A DNA stretch of 64,000 bases. It comes from Dichetophora obliterata. Lineage: Eukaryota; Arthropoda; Insecta; Diptera; Sciomyzidae. The notes beneath the pieces were generated by a model, which was not told the DNA's origin, made no database searches, and worked only from the letters and a program-made list of their open reading frames with translations. The DNA is taken from the NCBI GenBank assembly GCA_963920525.1, contig OY986436.1:6560501-6624500 (forward strand), given 5' to 3'. Positions 35,983 to 48,511 of the stretch are shown here, piece after piece; within the stretch, counting starts at the first letter, position 1; each line of letters opens with the position of its first letter. Made by a program: the position numbers and the translations under genes.

Positions 35983-37405
35983 CAGCAACGTGCAACTTAT
36001 TACGGACAGTTGTTTTTGATATGTACAGCAATGCATACAATTTTAAAAACGCAACACAATTTGTAGTAGCAATGCTTTTTAGAAAATGCAACTCGGATAC
36101 TTTCGAAAACACCACATAGGCATCACTTTTTTACCGTTATTCTTTAGCAGTCATTTGAAAGCCATTTGAAAGCGGATAGAAGCCATTTGAAATTTTATTA
36201 AAAGTAGCTCGTGCAGCAAATTAGGGAAAGTGACAAAATATTTAATGATCTTATAAAATAAAATAGGTGATTTTATATACATTTATAGTTACAAGTTGCA
36301 ATTAGAGTTATTTTTGATAGTTTAAAATGGGCAAAAATAAATCTTGTGACGTCAGCACCCGAAAAATCATTATTTAGATGCACCAAGATGGAAGATTATG
36401 TCAACAAATCGCAGCTGCCTTAAAAGTTTCTAAAATCATGGTAGGTAATGGTCTTCAGTATTTAAAAAAAAATTAAATTAAAAAAAAAAACGCAAACAAA
36501 GAAGCCGCATTACTACTGCTTGAGAAGATACTCTCGTTGTCCGGGAATCTAAAAAAAATCCGCACAAATCCTCAAACGGAGTACGAGTGGCTATATATGA
36601 CGAAAATTAAGCAGCACCATCCGTAGACACTATTAAGATATATTTGCTTCAAACCGGACTTTTTGGAAGGATTTCATGGCAGAAGGCTCTATTATCTGAA
36701 CGCAACCGTAAGAAGAGGATTGAGTTCGCTAAAAAGTATCGTCATTTGGGAGCAAAAGAGTGGAAGAGATTATTGTTTTCAGACGAAACTAAAATAGAGT
36801 GTCACAGGATGGACAAAAATATGTACGCCACTCAACCATGGAGTAGGAAGCATTATGCTTTGGGGTGCTATGTCATGTCGTGGTGTCGGCCCACTGCAAA
36901 AAATTTAGGGTCTTATGAACCGGCCCTAATATATTGAAATTCTCTACAATGTGATGCTGCCTTATTCGGATGAAAATATGCCCGTAAATTGCATATTTCA
37001 GCAGGACAATGACCCGCAGCACATCGCTTGGCTGGTCAAGCAGTGGTTTTCAGATAATCATGTTACTGTTTTGGACTGGCCATCTTGCATTCATGACCTC
37101 AATTCAATTGAGAACTTATGGCAGGTTGTAAAAAAGGAAGTGAGCTTGCTCAAAATAGGCAGCTTTGATAAGTTGTACGATGAAACAAAAAGTTTTGGAA
37201 GTCTATGCCTCGCAGATGTCAAGCAGTAATTGACAACAATGGTTTTGCTACAAAATATTGACAAAATAATAATAGTATACTATATAAAATATTAAAAACT
37301 CTAGTGTCCTTAATTATATGCACGACTTATTTGAACCTATTCAACTTAAATTAGACAAAAACTCAATGTTTTTCGTAAAAAAAATAACGATTTTGCACGG
37401 AGCTG
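35983..37405 (+). mobile_element. dead Tc1-type transposon A
   Basis: Starts CAGCAACGTGCAA and ends with the inverse of CAGCTCCGTGCAA; TA flanks both sides. The transposase begins at ATG 36327 (MGKNKSCDVSTRK, then an in-frame stop, then MHQDGRLCQQIAAALKVSK) and is broken by stops and frameshifts. Catalytic regions are readable: LFSDETK (first Asp), IFQQDNDPQH (second Asp) and SIENLW (Glu), about 34 residues after the second Asp as in the DD34E Tc1 group. Confidence 0.88.
36327..37229 (+). pseudogene. Tc1-type transposase pseudogene A
   Basis: Helix-turn-helix region at the start (QIAAALKVSKIMVGN), then the DDE domain in two open pieces (36644-36937 and 36951-37229). There is an in-frame TAG at codon 17 and at least two frameshifts, so no active protein is possible. 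The DDE residues themselves appear intact. Confidence 0.85.
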
Positions 37406-37505
37406 TATATTTTTTTTTCTCATTTTATTTCACATTCCAGCAAATCTCCCCAAAATCTCAAAAAAACAAAATAAAGTCCACAGTAAAGCCGGGTATGCCA
37501 ACTAG
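37406..37505 (+). mobile_element. Helitron 3'-end fragment
   Basis: Ends GCCGGGTATGCCAACTAG followed by T, matching the CTAG|T ends at 63237, 52832 and (minus) 58040. No 5' end was found; the fragment adjoins the Tc1 element. Confidence 0.45.
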
Positions 37506-37859
37506 TATATTATAAAAAACATGTTAAATTATGATTTGTCTGCCTTCTTCTTAGTACGAGTACTAAACTTTATCGCGTAAATACTCAACATTTTTGTGTT
37601 TTTCAAAGATGTGTTTTTCTTTATTTTGCAAAAGTTATCAGGAGATAAGAAAATTAATATATACACATCAACTAGACATAGTTTTATAAAATAAGAGAAC
37701 GATACTTGTTTGAAGATAACGCATGCAACGGCTGTTGAGGTTGTGGTGCAATGCTCTAAATGATGGTAAATAAAAATTGTTAGTAACATTTTAAGATTAC
37801 ATATTTTTACCAGAATTAATTGCTCTGAAATAAATGCGTGGGACAATAGTTCTAGTTTA

Positions 37860-38782
37860 CAGTTAGCGTCGAAAAAAAGTGTACAGCAAATCAACATTTA
37901 CGAACAAATATACCTTAAGAGAGTGATGGAACAAATCAATAGCTTGCATTTTTTTAAAGTATATTGAGTAGTTGAGATCAAAAGAGTGATAGCGCAAAGT
38001 GTTAGAACTAATCCATCTGAAAGTGCAGTCAGAATAGCGGAGGACCTCACAGAAATATTAGGAGCAGAAATAAGTGCCAGTACCATTCGTCGTGCTTTAC
38101 ATAAAAAGGGTTGCATGGCAGAGTTCCGCGAAAAATCACTTATTTCTAAGAGGAACCAAAAAAAGCGTTTGGAATATGCAAAAAAGCATAAATCTTATAA
38201 ATCTTATAAATAAAGCGTTTGAAGAACAGAATGTAGCCAAGACTGTAAAGCACGGTGGTGGCTCAGTCATGATTTGGGGGTGTATGGCAGCAAGTGGTGA
38301 TGGAAATCTTGTGTTCATAGATAGAACTATGAACAGCACAGATTATCTCAACATTTTAAGAGAAAATTTGCAGTCAAGTGTCGACAAATTATGCTTAGGA
38401 TCGAATTGGGTCTTTCAGCAAGACAACGATCCTAAGCATACCACTCGGATTGTTAAGGAATGGCTGCTATACAGAATTCAAAACAGTTCGATTAGCCACC
38501 CCAATCACCTGACTTGAATCCCATCGAGCACTTATGGGAACATCTCGACCGCCAGATCCGAAAACGCAGAATTAGTGACAAGAAATCCTTAAAACGTGCA
38601 ACCATCGACGAATGGGATAATATTCCGTCAGAAGTAACAAAAAATCTAGCTGAATCCATGCCCAGACGACTTGTTGCAGTTATTAAAGCTAAAGGAAAGC
38701 AAACAAAATATTGAATTTAAAACAATTTTGTATTATTTTAAATAATTTTTTTAATTGTACACTTTCTTTTGATGCGTAAATC
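37860..38782 (+). mobile_element. dead Tc1-type transposon B, internally deleted
   Basis: TA|CAGTTAGCGTC at the left and GATGCGTAAATC|TA at the right. Subterminal AAAGTGTACA and its inverse TGTACACTTT mark the inverted repeats. The internal reading frame is a Tc1-type transposase different from element A. The two elements are 450 bp apart in the same orientation. Confidence 0.85.
37986..38714 (+). pseudogene. Tc1-type transposase pseudogene B
   Basis: Readable parts: IAQSVRTNPSESAVRIAEDL (second helix-turn-helix) and ISASTIRRALHKKG. After a frameshift come KHGGGSVMIWGCMAASG, NWVFQQDNDPKHTTR and LNPIEHLWEHLDRQIRK, running to a C-terminus ending GKQTKY. The region that should carry the first catalytic Asp, between RLEYAKKH and KAFEEQNVAKT, is missing, as is the N-terminus, so this copy is inactive. 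A repeated TCTTATAAA sits at the deletion point. Confidence 0.85.
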
Positions 38783-38869
38783 TAAGCATTTTTTAAAGAA
38801 TTATTAATTTGAAGTTAACAAAGAATTCAATAAATTTTTGATTTTGTTAAAATAAACTACTAATCAGAG

Positions 38870-39174
38870 CTGTAAAAGAATGCATTCAATTTGATTTTAT
38901 TTACAAAAAATGAATCAGTGAATAACGAAATAAGAATGCATTCAATGAATGCAAAATTGATTTATAAATACAATTTTTAATTCACAATCATTTTTTAAAA
39001 AAAATGATTAATTATTCATTTCAATTATTCATTATCGTTATTCAGAATAATGAATAATTTTTTTGTAATCATTTGAATGCTATTCACAAAGAATGCAAGT
39101 CACAAAAAATTTCAGAATTTTCATTTATTCTTTTTTTATTCATTACTCATTCGTTATTAAATTTTAATTCATTA
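38870..39174. repeat. ATTCATT-rich degenerate repeat
   Basis: Dense short variants of ATTCATT and GAATGCATTC on both strands. The same type of sequence resumes at 40863-40990, so it looks like the host site split by the Helitron at 39175-40862. Confidence 0.6.
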
Positions 39175-40862
39175 CTAGTATCGCCTGCGGTCGAAATTTG
39201 GCCAACTTTCTGAAATTTCAATCGCTTTTCTCATTCTGAGGCATTGACCTTGCCTTAAGAAAATGTGTTGTACTAAGATAATCTTAAGTTTCGAGAGAAA
39301 GCAACAGTTTTCGAGATATCATCATAACTTTTATATCAAAATTTTTCAGAATTTACTATTTGTCAAATAAAAAAATACTATAAAAAATGCTTATTGCAGG
39401 GTATCCGTAAGAGATAGTGAAAAATATTTTTCCTAAATTGTATTAATACCTAAAATTTCCATCTACGCCATGTTCTTCCATTTCTTATAATTGAGGTCTT
39501 ACTTCAGAAATATTCTTTCAATGCTCATATTTCAGGTCAAAGGTCACACAACTTTTCGGTGAACTTCTTCTCCCTACTCTAATTTACATAAAAAATTATC
39601 AAAATCGGTTCAGAAAAAAGGAAGAACTGTTTCTCCTACTCCAAATTTTTATATATAGCATAGGTTTGTGTATATAACCTTGGAGTGGTTTGAAATATTT
39701 GAAAATTTTTTTCTCAGAAATTATTTTTTAAGCTGTAGAACTTTGTAAAAAATGTAAAAACATTTTGAAAAATTGAATTTTCATCAAAACAATCATCGGG
39801 AGTAGCTCATGAATTTTGATGAAAGAAACTTTGTGTGTCAAAATTAAGCAATTTAGGTAAATAAATCATATGTCATATGAAAGAGTGTGAAAAAAGAAAA
39901 TGTAATAAGAAAAAAAATTGCAAAAAAAAAGTTTGTCTTATTTTTTGAGCAAAACCTAAATTTTTTAGAGGTTTTTTTTCTCCAGTCATTTAATTGATCT
40001 TTCAGACAAAGAAATTTTGTTGAAAATCGATTGAATGAAAAATGGCTAAGATATGGCAAAGTCAAAACTTGTAATTTCAATAGTTTTTTTCTCATTCTGA
40101 GGTGATGCCTTGCTTCAAGGAAATACGTTGTACTGAGAAGATATAAATTTTTCGAGATATCTAAATAATTACAATGTCAATTAAGGGGGATTTTTTAACA
40201 TACTACTTGTTGAAAATATTACCAAGAAAGCTTTCGTATACCGTTATATTCCTCAAACAACAACTTTTCAAACAAAAATACGTTTTACTAAAAACATCTA
40301 TAGTTTTCGAGATATTGCTATAATTTTTATGTCAAAATAACGGTAATTTATCAGACTTTACTATTTGTAAGAAATTTCACCATCACAATATATATTTACT
40401 CCTGTTGTATAAAGAAATACTTATTGTAGGGTATCCGTAAGAGATGGTGCAATATGTCGGAAGTATTTTTTGCTTACCTTATCAATATCTAACATTTTCT
40501 CTTACATTATATTCTTCCATCTGTTACAGTTAAGCTTTTATTTAATAAATGATCCTTTCACACTCATATTTCAGGTCGAATGGGACCAATCTAAAATGTA
40601 ATCATGCTGTGCAGCCAGATCTTTCATTTGATACATCATTCACTATTCTATCTCTTCTTAGCCGTGAGATTCCTTATTAAAAATAATACAAACTTACAAC
40701 GTCAATATTTCGGGTCAGAGGTCATAAATTTAAAATCTAAAATGATTCTGCACATAACGGTCGCAGTATCTTTCGAATGATATAAGTTTCATTCCCTTAT
40801 TCTAAAATTAATATCGAAAAAGTGTTCGACAACATTTGATGTTTGCCTATTAATATATAAGA
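39175..40862 (-). mobile_element. Helitron-like element(s), minus strand
   Basis: Read on the minus strand: A|TCTTATATATTAATAGGC at 40862 and CTAG|T at 39178-39175, the terminal signature of non-autonomous Helitrons. The host ATTCATT repeat flanks both sides. Internally, 39395-39560 and about 40410-40580 are direct copies (GGGTATCCGTAAGAGATRGTG and following), and 39190-39340 resembles 40075-40360. A second 5'-like end (GCTATATATAAAAATTTGG on the minus strand) occurs near 39659, so two related elements may be nested or tandem. Confidence 0.55.
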
Positions 40863-40990
40863 TTCTTTTGTTACTCATCATTCATTTTTTATGTTTTATT
40901 CTTTATTCATTTGTTATTCATTATTTTTTTTTATTCATTATTAATTTTTTAATCATTATTAATTTTGTATTCATTATTCATTTTTAAAGA

Positions 40991-42850
40991 TAAAATTTAG
41001 AAAAAATTATACATGATCAGAATAATAAAAAAGAAATAAATTAAAAAAAAATACTTAAGTAAGTCTTACACAAATACGTTTGTGTAATTCTATTATGATA
41101 GCATTATTATCATTACTATCATGATATCTACAATATGTATATTAAAAAATATAGATATATAGATGAAAAGATTTTATATACTCCTGAATTAATTATTAAG
41201 TCAAATATTAATTTATTCAATTATGATAAATAAAGTATTAATTGGTGGCCGCCGATATTATTCTACATTGTACTGCTATAAAAAAGAATGAATAAAGGGA
41301 AGTCGTTTTTATTCAGGCTTAACTGGTATTTTATAAATTATTAAAAATATAGTACATATACATATATAAGAAAGTTTTTAGTCATTGATATGGATCAGAT
41401 CTTTTCTTTATTGTAAATCTGAAGATAAATTATAAATGTATTCGAAGCAAGCAACAAAACGGGCAAGATGTATGTATGTAATTCTTAACTATTTTAGTTG
41501 CCTTAATCAGCTATTCAACATTCTTTGCATGATCGTTTCGCTTCATCGATCAAACAGCTAATTGTTATTGAAATATGATTGCTGCACATACCAAAACTCT
41601 ATGCAAGAAACCAACTGCAAAACCACATACTAGCTAGAACGTGTGCTAACCAACAACAACAACATCAACAGATTATAACCACCACTTGTTTCTTTCCTAG
41701 TTTAACTATAACCAAAGAGATCTCTTTGCTATAAACTTTAAACTTATTTTTTATGCATTCATTAATTATTGAATCAAGTTCTCTGCTTACCTTTGTTGAG
41801 GTAGTTGTATGTTTATTGTTGTTGTTAAAAAATATATTATTCGTGTTTTTTCACTCTTTTTATACTCACAATTCGCATATGCATTGACCACTATTTTGCC
41901 CATTCTTTGGTACTCCTTTTTTCAGCCTATCTTACATTCCAAATCAGCAACCGGATACGTTAAGCACACCATATATTTGGCACTAGAATAGATAAAACCA
42001 CTTTATAGAATGTTTTCTTTTTCACAAGTCAGTTGTTTATGAGAACAAGAAATTTCTGTTAAATTATTTAAACATTTTATCTTGTTTTTTCAAGTGTTTG
42101 TTATCTTGGCCATAAATTAGCAACAAAAATAGCGACACGACTTAAAAAGCAGTAAAAAAGCAAATGTCAAAAATCGAAGCGAATTCAAAATGTAGCTGCC
42201 ACCTTATGGTGCCACCAAGTAAAAAAAGCGAAGTACCGACTCATGTAAGCACTGCTCACGTAATTAATCTTTTAGTGCCAATGCTAACACTTGCAATATT
42301 TTATTACATGCGAACTGTCAAATTGAATTTCATGATATCCAGATTTCATGCTATAACATATAGGTGGGCACTTCATCTCATGAAATTTCATTTTAGAATT
42401 GTTTGTAAAAGTTTATTAAATTAATAATTTCTTCCATTCGCCATTCCATTTTATGTTTTTTCACTCTTTTAATGCACTGCAATATTTTTTGCTTGAAAAG
42501 TTCTTAAAAATGCACGCACTTACATATGTTACTGTAAAGTGACAGCTCATCTCATGAAATATATCTCATTAAATATTTCAAGAGATAAATTTCATGATAT
42601 GAACAATTTCATGATATGAGTGGTCTACACTTGAAATATATATATTGAAATTCAATTCGAATGCAATCAAATATTGTAAGTGGAGACACTGTGAAATGGG
42701 GACATAAAAATCATATAAAAACCACTGAATTATATAAAAACCTTGAATAGACAATTTTGGTTCGTTTGGAAGCGTCTTCTAAAAGTCACTTTTAAACCAA
42801 CACCCATTTAAGCCAAATACTCATCGCTTCAAGCTCAATTTAATTTTTCT
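40991..42850. other. gene-free stretch
   Basis: No gene supported. 42300-42630 is rich in CATGAAAT/ATTTCATG palindromes, probably another decayed inverted-repeat element. CAACAACAACAACATCAACA at 41650 is a simple repeat. Confidence 0.4.
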
Positions 42851-42859
42851 TAATGATTT

Positions 42860-43615
42860 TCCTTTGTACGGAATGAAGAGTCCGTACCAAGTATGCATTT
42901 AATAATTAAAAGCACAAAATAATAATTATCTTTTAAGATTTTGAGCAACAAATAATAGTTATTTCTGCTTATTATTTTTTAATCCAAAAATAATAAGCAC
43001 AATTTTGCCGATATTTTTTGCGCACAAAATAACCAGTATTTTTTATTTATCTCTTTTTAGCAAAAAAAAAAATCAAAATTTAGCCGATATTTTTTTGAGC
43101 ACAAAATAACTTGTAAGTTTTGATTTTTATTTTTTTAAGGCAAAAATAAAAAGTAAAATTTGCCCGATATATTTTTGAGCACAAAATAAATGATAAGTTT
43201 TGATTTTTATTTTTTAAGGCACAAATAAAAAGCAAAATTAGGATTTTTCCATATTTCGCTATTCATTTAGTTCGATTTTGGTTCAACCGTACACTTAAAT
43301 TCTAATTTTGCTTTTAATTTTTGCCAAAAAAATAAAAATAAAAACTTGACAGCTATTTTGTCCTCAAGAATATATCGGGGAAATTTTTCCTTTTATTTTT
43401 TCCTTCAGAAATAAAAATCAGAACTTATCAGTTACATTATGCTCAAAAAATATTGGGCAAGTTTTGCTTTTTATTTTTGCCTAAAAAAACTAAATCAAAA
43501 CTTGCAAGTTATTTTTGATATTTTTGATATTTTGTATATTTTGATTTTTTTTTTTATAAAAAATCATAAACTAATTAGTATATACAGTCTCTGACGGAAT
43601 GTTAAAAACAACGTT
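42860..43615. mobile_element. foldback built of repeats of about 65 bp
   Basis: Left part 43000-43235: three or more direct units (TGAGCACAAAATAA, AAGTTTTGATTTTTATTTTT, GCAAAAATAAAAAG). Right part 43290-43540: the same units inverted. Outer blocks carry TACGGAATG and GACGGAATG/CGTTCCGTG. Non-coding. Confidence 0.6.
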
Positions 43616-45004
43616 CCGTGCCATAAAATTCTAAATAAGCTTCAGAAAAAGAGTCTTTTAATATTCTTATTGTTGCTCATAAAGAGTGGCCAAATTTAAT
43701 GGAAAACAAACTCATTTTCGTGATTTTTATGATTATTTTATAAAAAAGAGCAAAACTAGGACTAGAAAATAGGATATAAAAGAGTCTTTTTAGATGCATA
43801 TTGACGCCTCTTAAGTGCGACCAGTTTCAAAGGAAAACTAGAAACTTTCAGAAACTTTTAATACCCGGTTTTACAAACTATAAGTTAAATTAAACTTAAG
43901 TTATACTTAAGTATATGCTCTAAAAATACGTTTCATCAGCCATACTTAAGTATGGAAAATGCGTGACTTTAGTAATATTTAAGTCATCGACAAACAACTA
44001 CTTATATTTTCAAAAATAATAAAACTAATCAGAAAAAACTAATAAGTTAAACTTAAGTACATTTTAAGTCTAATATGAGTCTATTATGAGTTTTAAAATC
44101 ACAATATAAGATTCATAAGAGAGTCTTATAGAAGTCGGAATAAATGACTTTTGAGAGTCAAAAAAGTATCAATTTGTACTCTTATTTGAGCTCTTAAAGA
44201 GGGACCACATTAAAAGGAAAAAACTATTCTTTTATGAAACTTATAAGAGCTCATTGAGCTCATAAGAGCCTTTAAAGACTTATGTGGTTTGCAGGGACAG
44301 CGCTTTGCTGACACCGTGTAAAAAAAGTTTAAAATCGAATTGAATTTCGTTCTTAAGTCTTTTTGTTAGGTACTTGATAGATCGAAATTATTTTATTAAT
44401 GTTTTATGATAAATGCATTTGACATTTTTTATGACAATTATTTTAAAAAACATATAGCTTTGGCTAAACATAATCTGTCTAGCCTGTATATTTTAAGTCC
44501 TAAAGAATAGTATTCTATTAAAATTTAGATTTTAAAAATGAAATTTCTTAGGCGGTACTTTGATATTGAATTTGATATTTTTCGAGTCTCGTCACTAGAC
44601 ATTTGCGTCATGAAAAATATTTTGAGCATCGTCATAAAATACGTTTTTTTGTAAAAGAGCTCTGATATTTACTATTTTTTGAGTTTTTTGCAAAGAGACC
44701 CCAGAAGGGTAGTAGATAAAGTGCTTAGAAGAAATGTTATAGGAAAAAAAAAGTTATAGGACCAGTTTATACATCTGACCGCCATAGGGACATAGATTTT
44801 TTGATATGAACTATAATAAACATTTTCCGTTTTTTGTGTTTTTTTGTATGGAGACCCTCAGATAGGTGAAAGATATAATACAGGTGTGTTCAGGAAAATT
44901 TTGAGGAAGAAAAATAAATAGGACCAATTCATACACTTGACCCACCTAGGGGGTAAAAACTGTCTTGACATGACTCTAAAATTTTTTTTCTATATTTTGT
45001 GTTT
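43616..45004. other. gene-free stretch
   Basis: AT-rich. 43860-44290 has clustered ACTTAAGT palindromes and GAGCTCATAAGAG repeats, probably a decayed DNA element (TACCCGGTTTTACAAACT near the left, TGTGGTTTGCAGGGA at the right). No gene seen. Confidence 0.4.
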
Positions 45005-45539
45005 AGGGCTGTTCACATTTCAAACCGCTCATCAAATCATTTGTCAAATCGTTTGACCACAGAAGTGTCCAGACTCATCAAATTTTTCGTCAAATTTCAT
45101 TTTATTTTGAACACCGAAGTAAGCACATCGCGATGACGGATACATTTTAATACCACTTGTTATTAAAATTGTATTGGAAGAAGAAGAAATTATTTTGTAA
45201 ATTATTACAAATTGCTTGCAACAGTTATTTATTATTATTTTGTTATTATTTTCTTCCGCTCCCTCTTTTGCCGCGATGTGCTCAGGTTGAAAATTTTTTG
45301 AACTGACAAAATCGTACGAGTGAAAAAAAATTTGACGAGTGTTCACACTGGTAAATCGTTTGTCAAATCAGCAGAAAAATCAAAAAATTTTGATTTTCAT
45401 CAAACGATTTGACCAACGATTTGATGAGTGTTCACACTCGTCAAATCACCATCAAATCCATACAAATTCTGTTGGTCAAATCAATTGTCAAATCATTTGA
45501 TGATCGATTTGATGAGCGGTTTGAAATGTGAACAGCCCT
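45005..45539. mobile_element. 535-bp hAT-like MITE with TCAAATCG subterminal repeats
   Basis: Perfect inverted ends AGGGCTGTTCACATTTCAAA, extending to about 38 bp (through CCGCTCATCAAATC). Both subterminal regions contain many TCAAATCRTTTG / CAAACGATTTGA motifs. The minus-strand open frame at 45044-45346 lies inside. The TSD is not clear. Confidence 0.82.
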
Positions 45540-46439
45540 TTTTTTGTATATAGATAGATCCCCCTACAGTAGATTCTGAAAAACACAGAGAGAAAGAGAT
45601 AGAGAGCATCTCAATAGAAATTCAATACAAAATTTGCATAAAAAATATTCTGTTTATTTAATATTTACCCTGTCATTGGTGGGTGTTTCAATTAGTAATA
45701 GTGATTTTAATGGTTTGTAATAACTAAAATATGAGATAATGTCCATGATTTGCTATTTTCGACGTGAAAAATTGCAAAATCTCTTATCTTTCATTCTAAG
45801 AAGTTCCACTTCTGTGCTGCATACATGCTAAACTGTATTTGTTTTTTTTTTCTTTTAAATTGTGATTTCACCAGTTTAAAAGTGATTTTTATAAAAAGCC
45901 TCTACTGCTGCTTAGACGAAACCGAGGTGAGTACAAAATTTTTATATTTTTTTTTATTAATTTTTAATTTTTATTAAAATTTATTAATATTGAAACGCAG
46001 CATTGTTGAAATTTATTAATTTTAAAATTCCCTTAATTTTTCATAAACTAAATTTCATTTCTTGAGAGGAAGTAGTTTAGAGGAATTGCAAAATACCATA
46101 CTAGTTCTTGAGAGGATGTAAAAATTGCACATCAATATTGGTCTGATCAATTATATATTTACTACATTAGTCGGAACTCCATAAAATAAATTGTGTGAGA
46201 GTTTATACTTATTGTGGATTTTTTTTAATATCTCAGCAAAAGCGTTAATCTTAAGAGGAGAAAATATAGAAGTCAAGAAGTGCAATCGTTTACATTTTAT
46301 ATTCGACGTACCTTAAAAAATGATGGTGCTTAGAGAAACTTGCATTAAAAGTATTGGCAACAGTTTTATATGTTTTACTTTAAATATTTTTAATACACGT
46401 ATGAAAATATCCCTTCACACTAACACCTAGACATATTTT

Positions 46440-46975
46440 TTTGCAGAAATTTCAGCAAAAAGGACCGCTTCAGAAAAAGTTGAATTTAAAAGAACTTATC
46501 TTTCAGCAATTTTATTATAAGCATAATCTCAAGCTAATGGACATGTGATTAAAAGATAAGCTTATTTTAACAAATGAAGTCGTGAGTGAAATTTAAAGCA
46601 TAGTGTTAATTCACCTTTCATAGGCAATAATCGATTAAGACAGAATTTGTTATTCATGTAGATGTGCACCACGCATATAGCTTTATAAAAAAACAAAGTC
46701 TGGGACTTCAAGCATGACCCTAGTCAATATTATGACACAAAACAAAATACCCTTTCTGAGTTTCTGGCTTATATTTTTCTTGCAAATTCAGCAAAAAAGA
46801 CCGCCTCAAAAAAGTTGTTTTAAGAAGAACTTCCCTTTCAGCAATTTTATTTAAGCAGAATGAGTTTTTGATGTAGATATGTTCCATGCATATAGCACTA
46901 TGTATAAACAAACTAAATCTGGAGCTTCTAGCATTACCATTGCCAAAGTACAAAGTAATGACACAAAAACAAAAG
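46440..46975. repeat. direct duplication, diverged
   Basis: 46443-46545 and 46778-46860 share TTCAGCAAAAARGACCGC, AAGAACTT and TTTCAGCAATTTTAT blocks. 46670-46720 and 46880-46945 share GCATATAGC and TCTGG.ACTTC blocks. An old tandem duplication. Confidence 0.55.
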
Positions 46976-47007
46976 AGCTTTTCATATAACGGGAGCGGGT
47001 CAGTTTT

Positions 47008-47480
47008 CTGCTTGTCAAAAGTCTGTATTGTCAAAATTCTGTAGTTTTTACAGTATTTTTAAAATACTGTTTGTCTAAAAACCATTATTTCAATATATTG
47101 TTTTTTAAAAAATATGCCTTCAAAAAGTCTGCTCTCCATTTACAGCATTTAAACTGTATTTTGGATACACAATAGTGTTTTTTAAGATTAAATTATTTGC
47201 CTTTATACGGAAAGCGGTTATTTTAAGCTTGTAAAAAGTCTTTTCTGCTTGTCAAAAGTCTGTATTGTCAAAACGCTGTAATCTTTACAGTATTTTTAAA
47301 ATATTGTTTTTCTAAAAACCATTATTTCACTATAATGTTTTTTAAAAATATTGCTTTTAAAAAGTCTGCTCTCCATTTACAGCATTTTAACTGTATTTCG
47401 GATACACAATGGTGTTTTTAGGCTTAAATTATTTGCCCTTGTACGGGAAGTTGTTATTTTAAGCTTTTACCTTAGTTGTT
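47008..47480. repeat. tandem duplication, 237-bp period
   Basis: CTGCTTGTCAAAAGTCTGTA begins at 47008 and again at 47245. The copies stay aligned through CTCCATTTACAGCAT, GGATACACAATRGTGTTTT and TTATTTGCCYTTRTACGG. High similarity suggests a fairly recent event. Confidence 0.8.
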
Positions 47481-48077
47481 TTTAGTCCTTATTTTGCAGA
47501 ATTTTGGCATACAGAGTTTAACACAGTTTTATGTTAATGCAGAATTTTGTATACAAAATTTCATACATACAGACAGCTGCACCAAACCCCATATAACTTA
47601 TATGACGATTGAAAACTTTGTTATCGCTTATTGACACAGATTTAATAAATTGTTCTTGACTTATTACTATTAATAGTTATTCATTAATAGTAAAATAAAT
47701 TCGATGATTCAAATGATGATAAAAGTGCAAATTTTCAATCTTCAACTTTATGCTTTCGTGCAAAAAAAATATTTATTTCCATAACCAATTTTTGGTCAAT
47801 GGAAACTTTGACTAAAAGGTTTGTTAGCTACCTTTGAAATGTTGTTTTAAGTTTTTCTTGATTGGCTAGCTATGCTGAATTTGCCTCGAGAAAATGCCTT
47901 TTTTTATATGTATGCTTGTGTGTAGGTCCCGTTTTTCACACGACAATTCTCGGAGGACTTTCGCCGCAAGCAGTTTGTAGACTTAGTGCCTTTTACGGTG
48001 GTGGTTATGGGCTCATCATGGTCATGCATTGCTGTTGTTTTAATGTAAATTAAAAATTTGAGAGCGAGAGCAAGAGA

Positions 48078-48511
48078 GTAAAGGCTGGATTACCCAAGCG
48101 CAAGGTAACGTAGCGCGACGTTGCCAATTGTCAAGCTAAAATCTGTTTAATGATAAATGTGTACAAGTCGTTACCGAAATCGTAACGTGGCGTCACGCAG
48201 CGTAGAAGTCTGTAGAAAATAGATTTCTACGCAACGTAATGATTTTTTAAAGTTCGACAGCTGTGTTACAAGCGAAAAATTTTGTTTAACTTCACATTTT
48301 TGTAAATTTTAATACTATATAAGAAAGAATGCAATCTTTTATTGACGAGGAGAAGTAAATAAGCCTACTAGAATAAAATGAGTGCCCTGAACTACGCCGC
48401 CTGAACTACGTTGGATTACGATTTCGGTAATCGCTTATCCTCGAGGCAACGTCGCACTACGCTACATCCCGCTGCGCCACCTCACGTTACGCTTAAATTA
48501 AAGCCTTAAAT
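48078..48511. mobile_element. MITE with AACGTAGCG-type subterminal repeats
   Basis: The left end (AAGGCTGGATTACCC, then GTAACGTAGCGCGACG) and the right end (GTCGCACTACGCTAC, then TTAAAGCCTT) are imperfect inverts. CG-rich motifs of the ACGTAGCG type repeat in both arms, unlike the AT-rich neighbourhood. Non-coding. Confidence 0.65.

Noticed and set aside
40991..42850. Possible genes around 41809 and 42164
   Set aside because: Short frames without splice signals or domain resemblance; the second overlaps palindrome-rich repeat.
46440..47480. Possible CRISPR-like spaced repeats
   Set aside because: Only two copies of long, diverged duplications in a eukaryotic setting; no short repeat-spacer structure.
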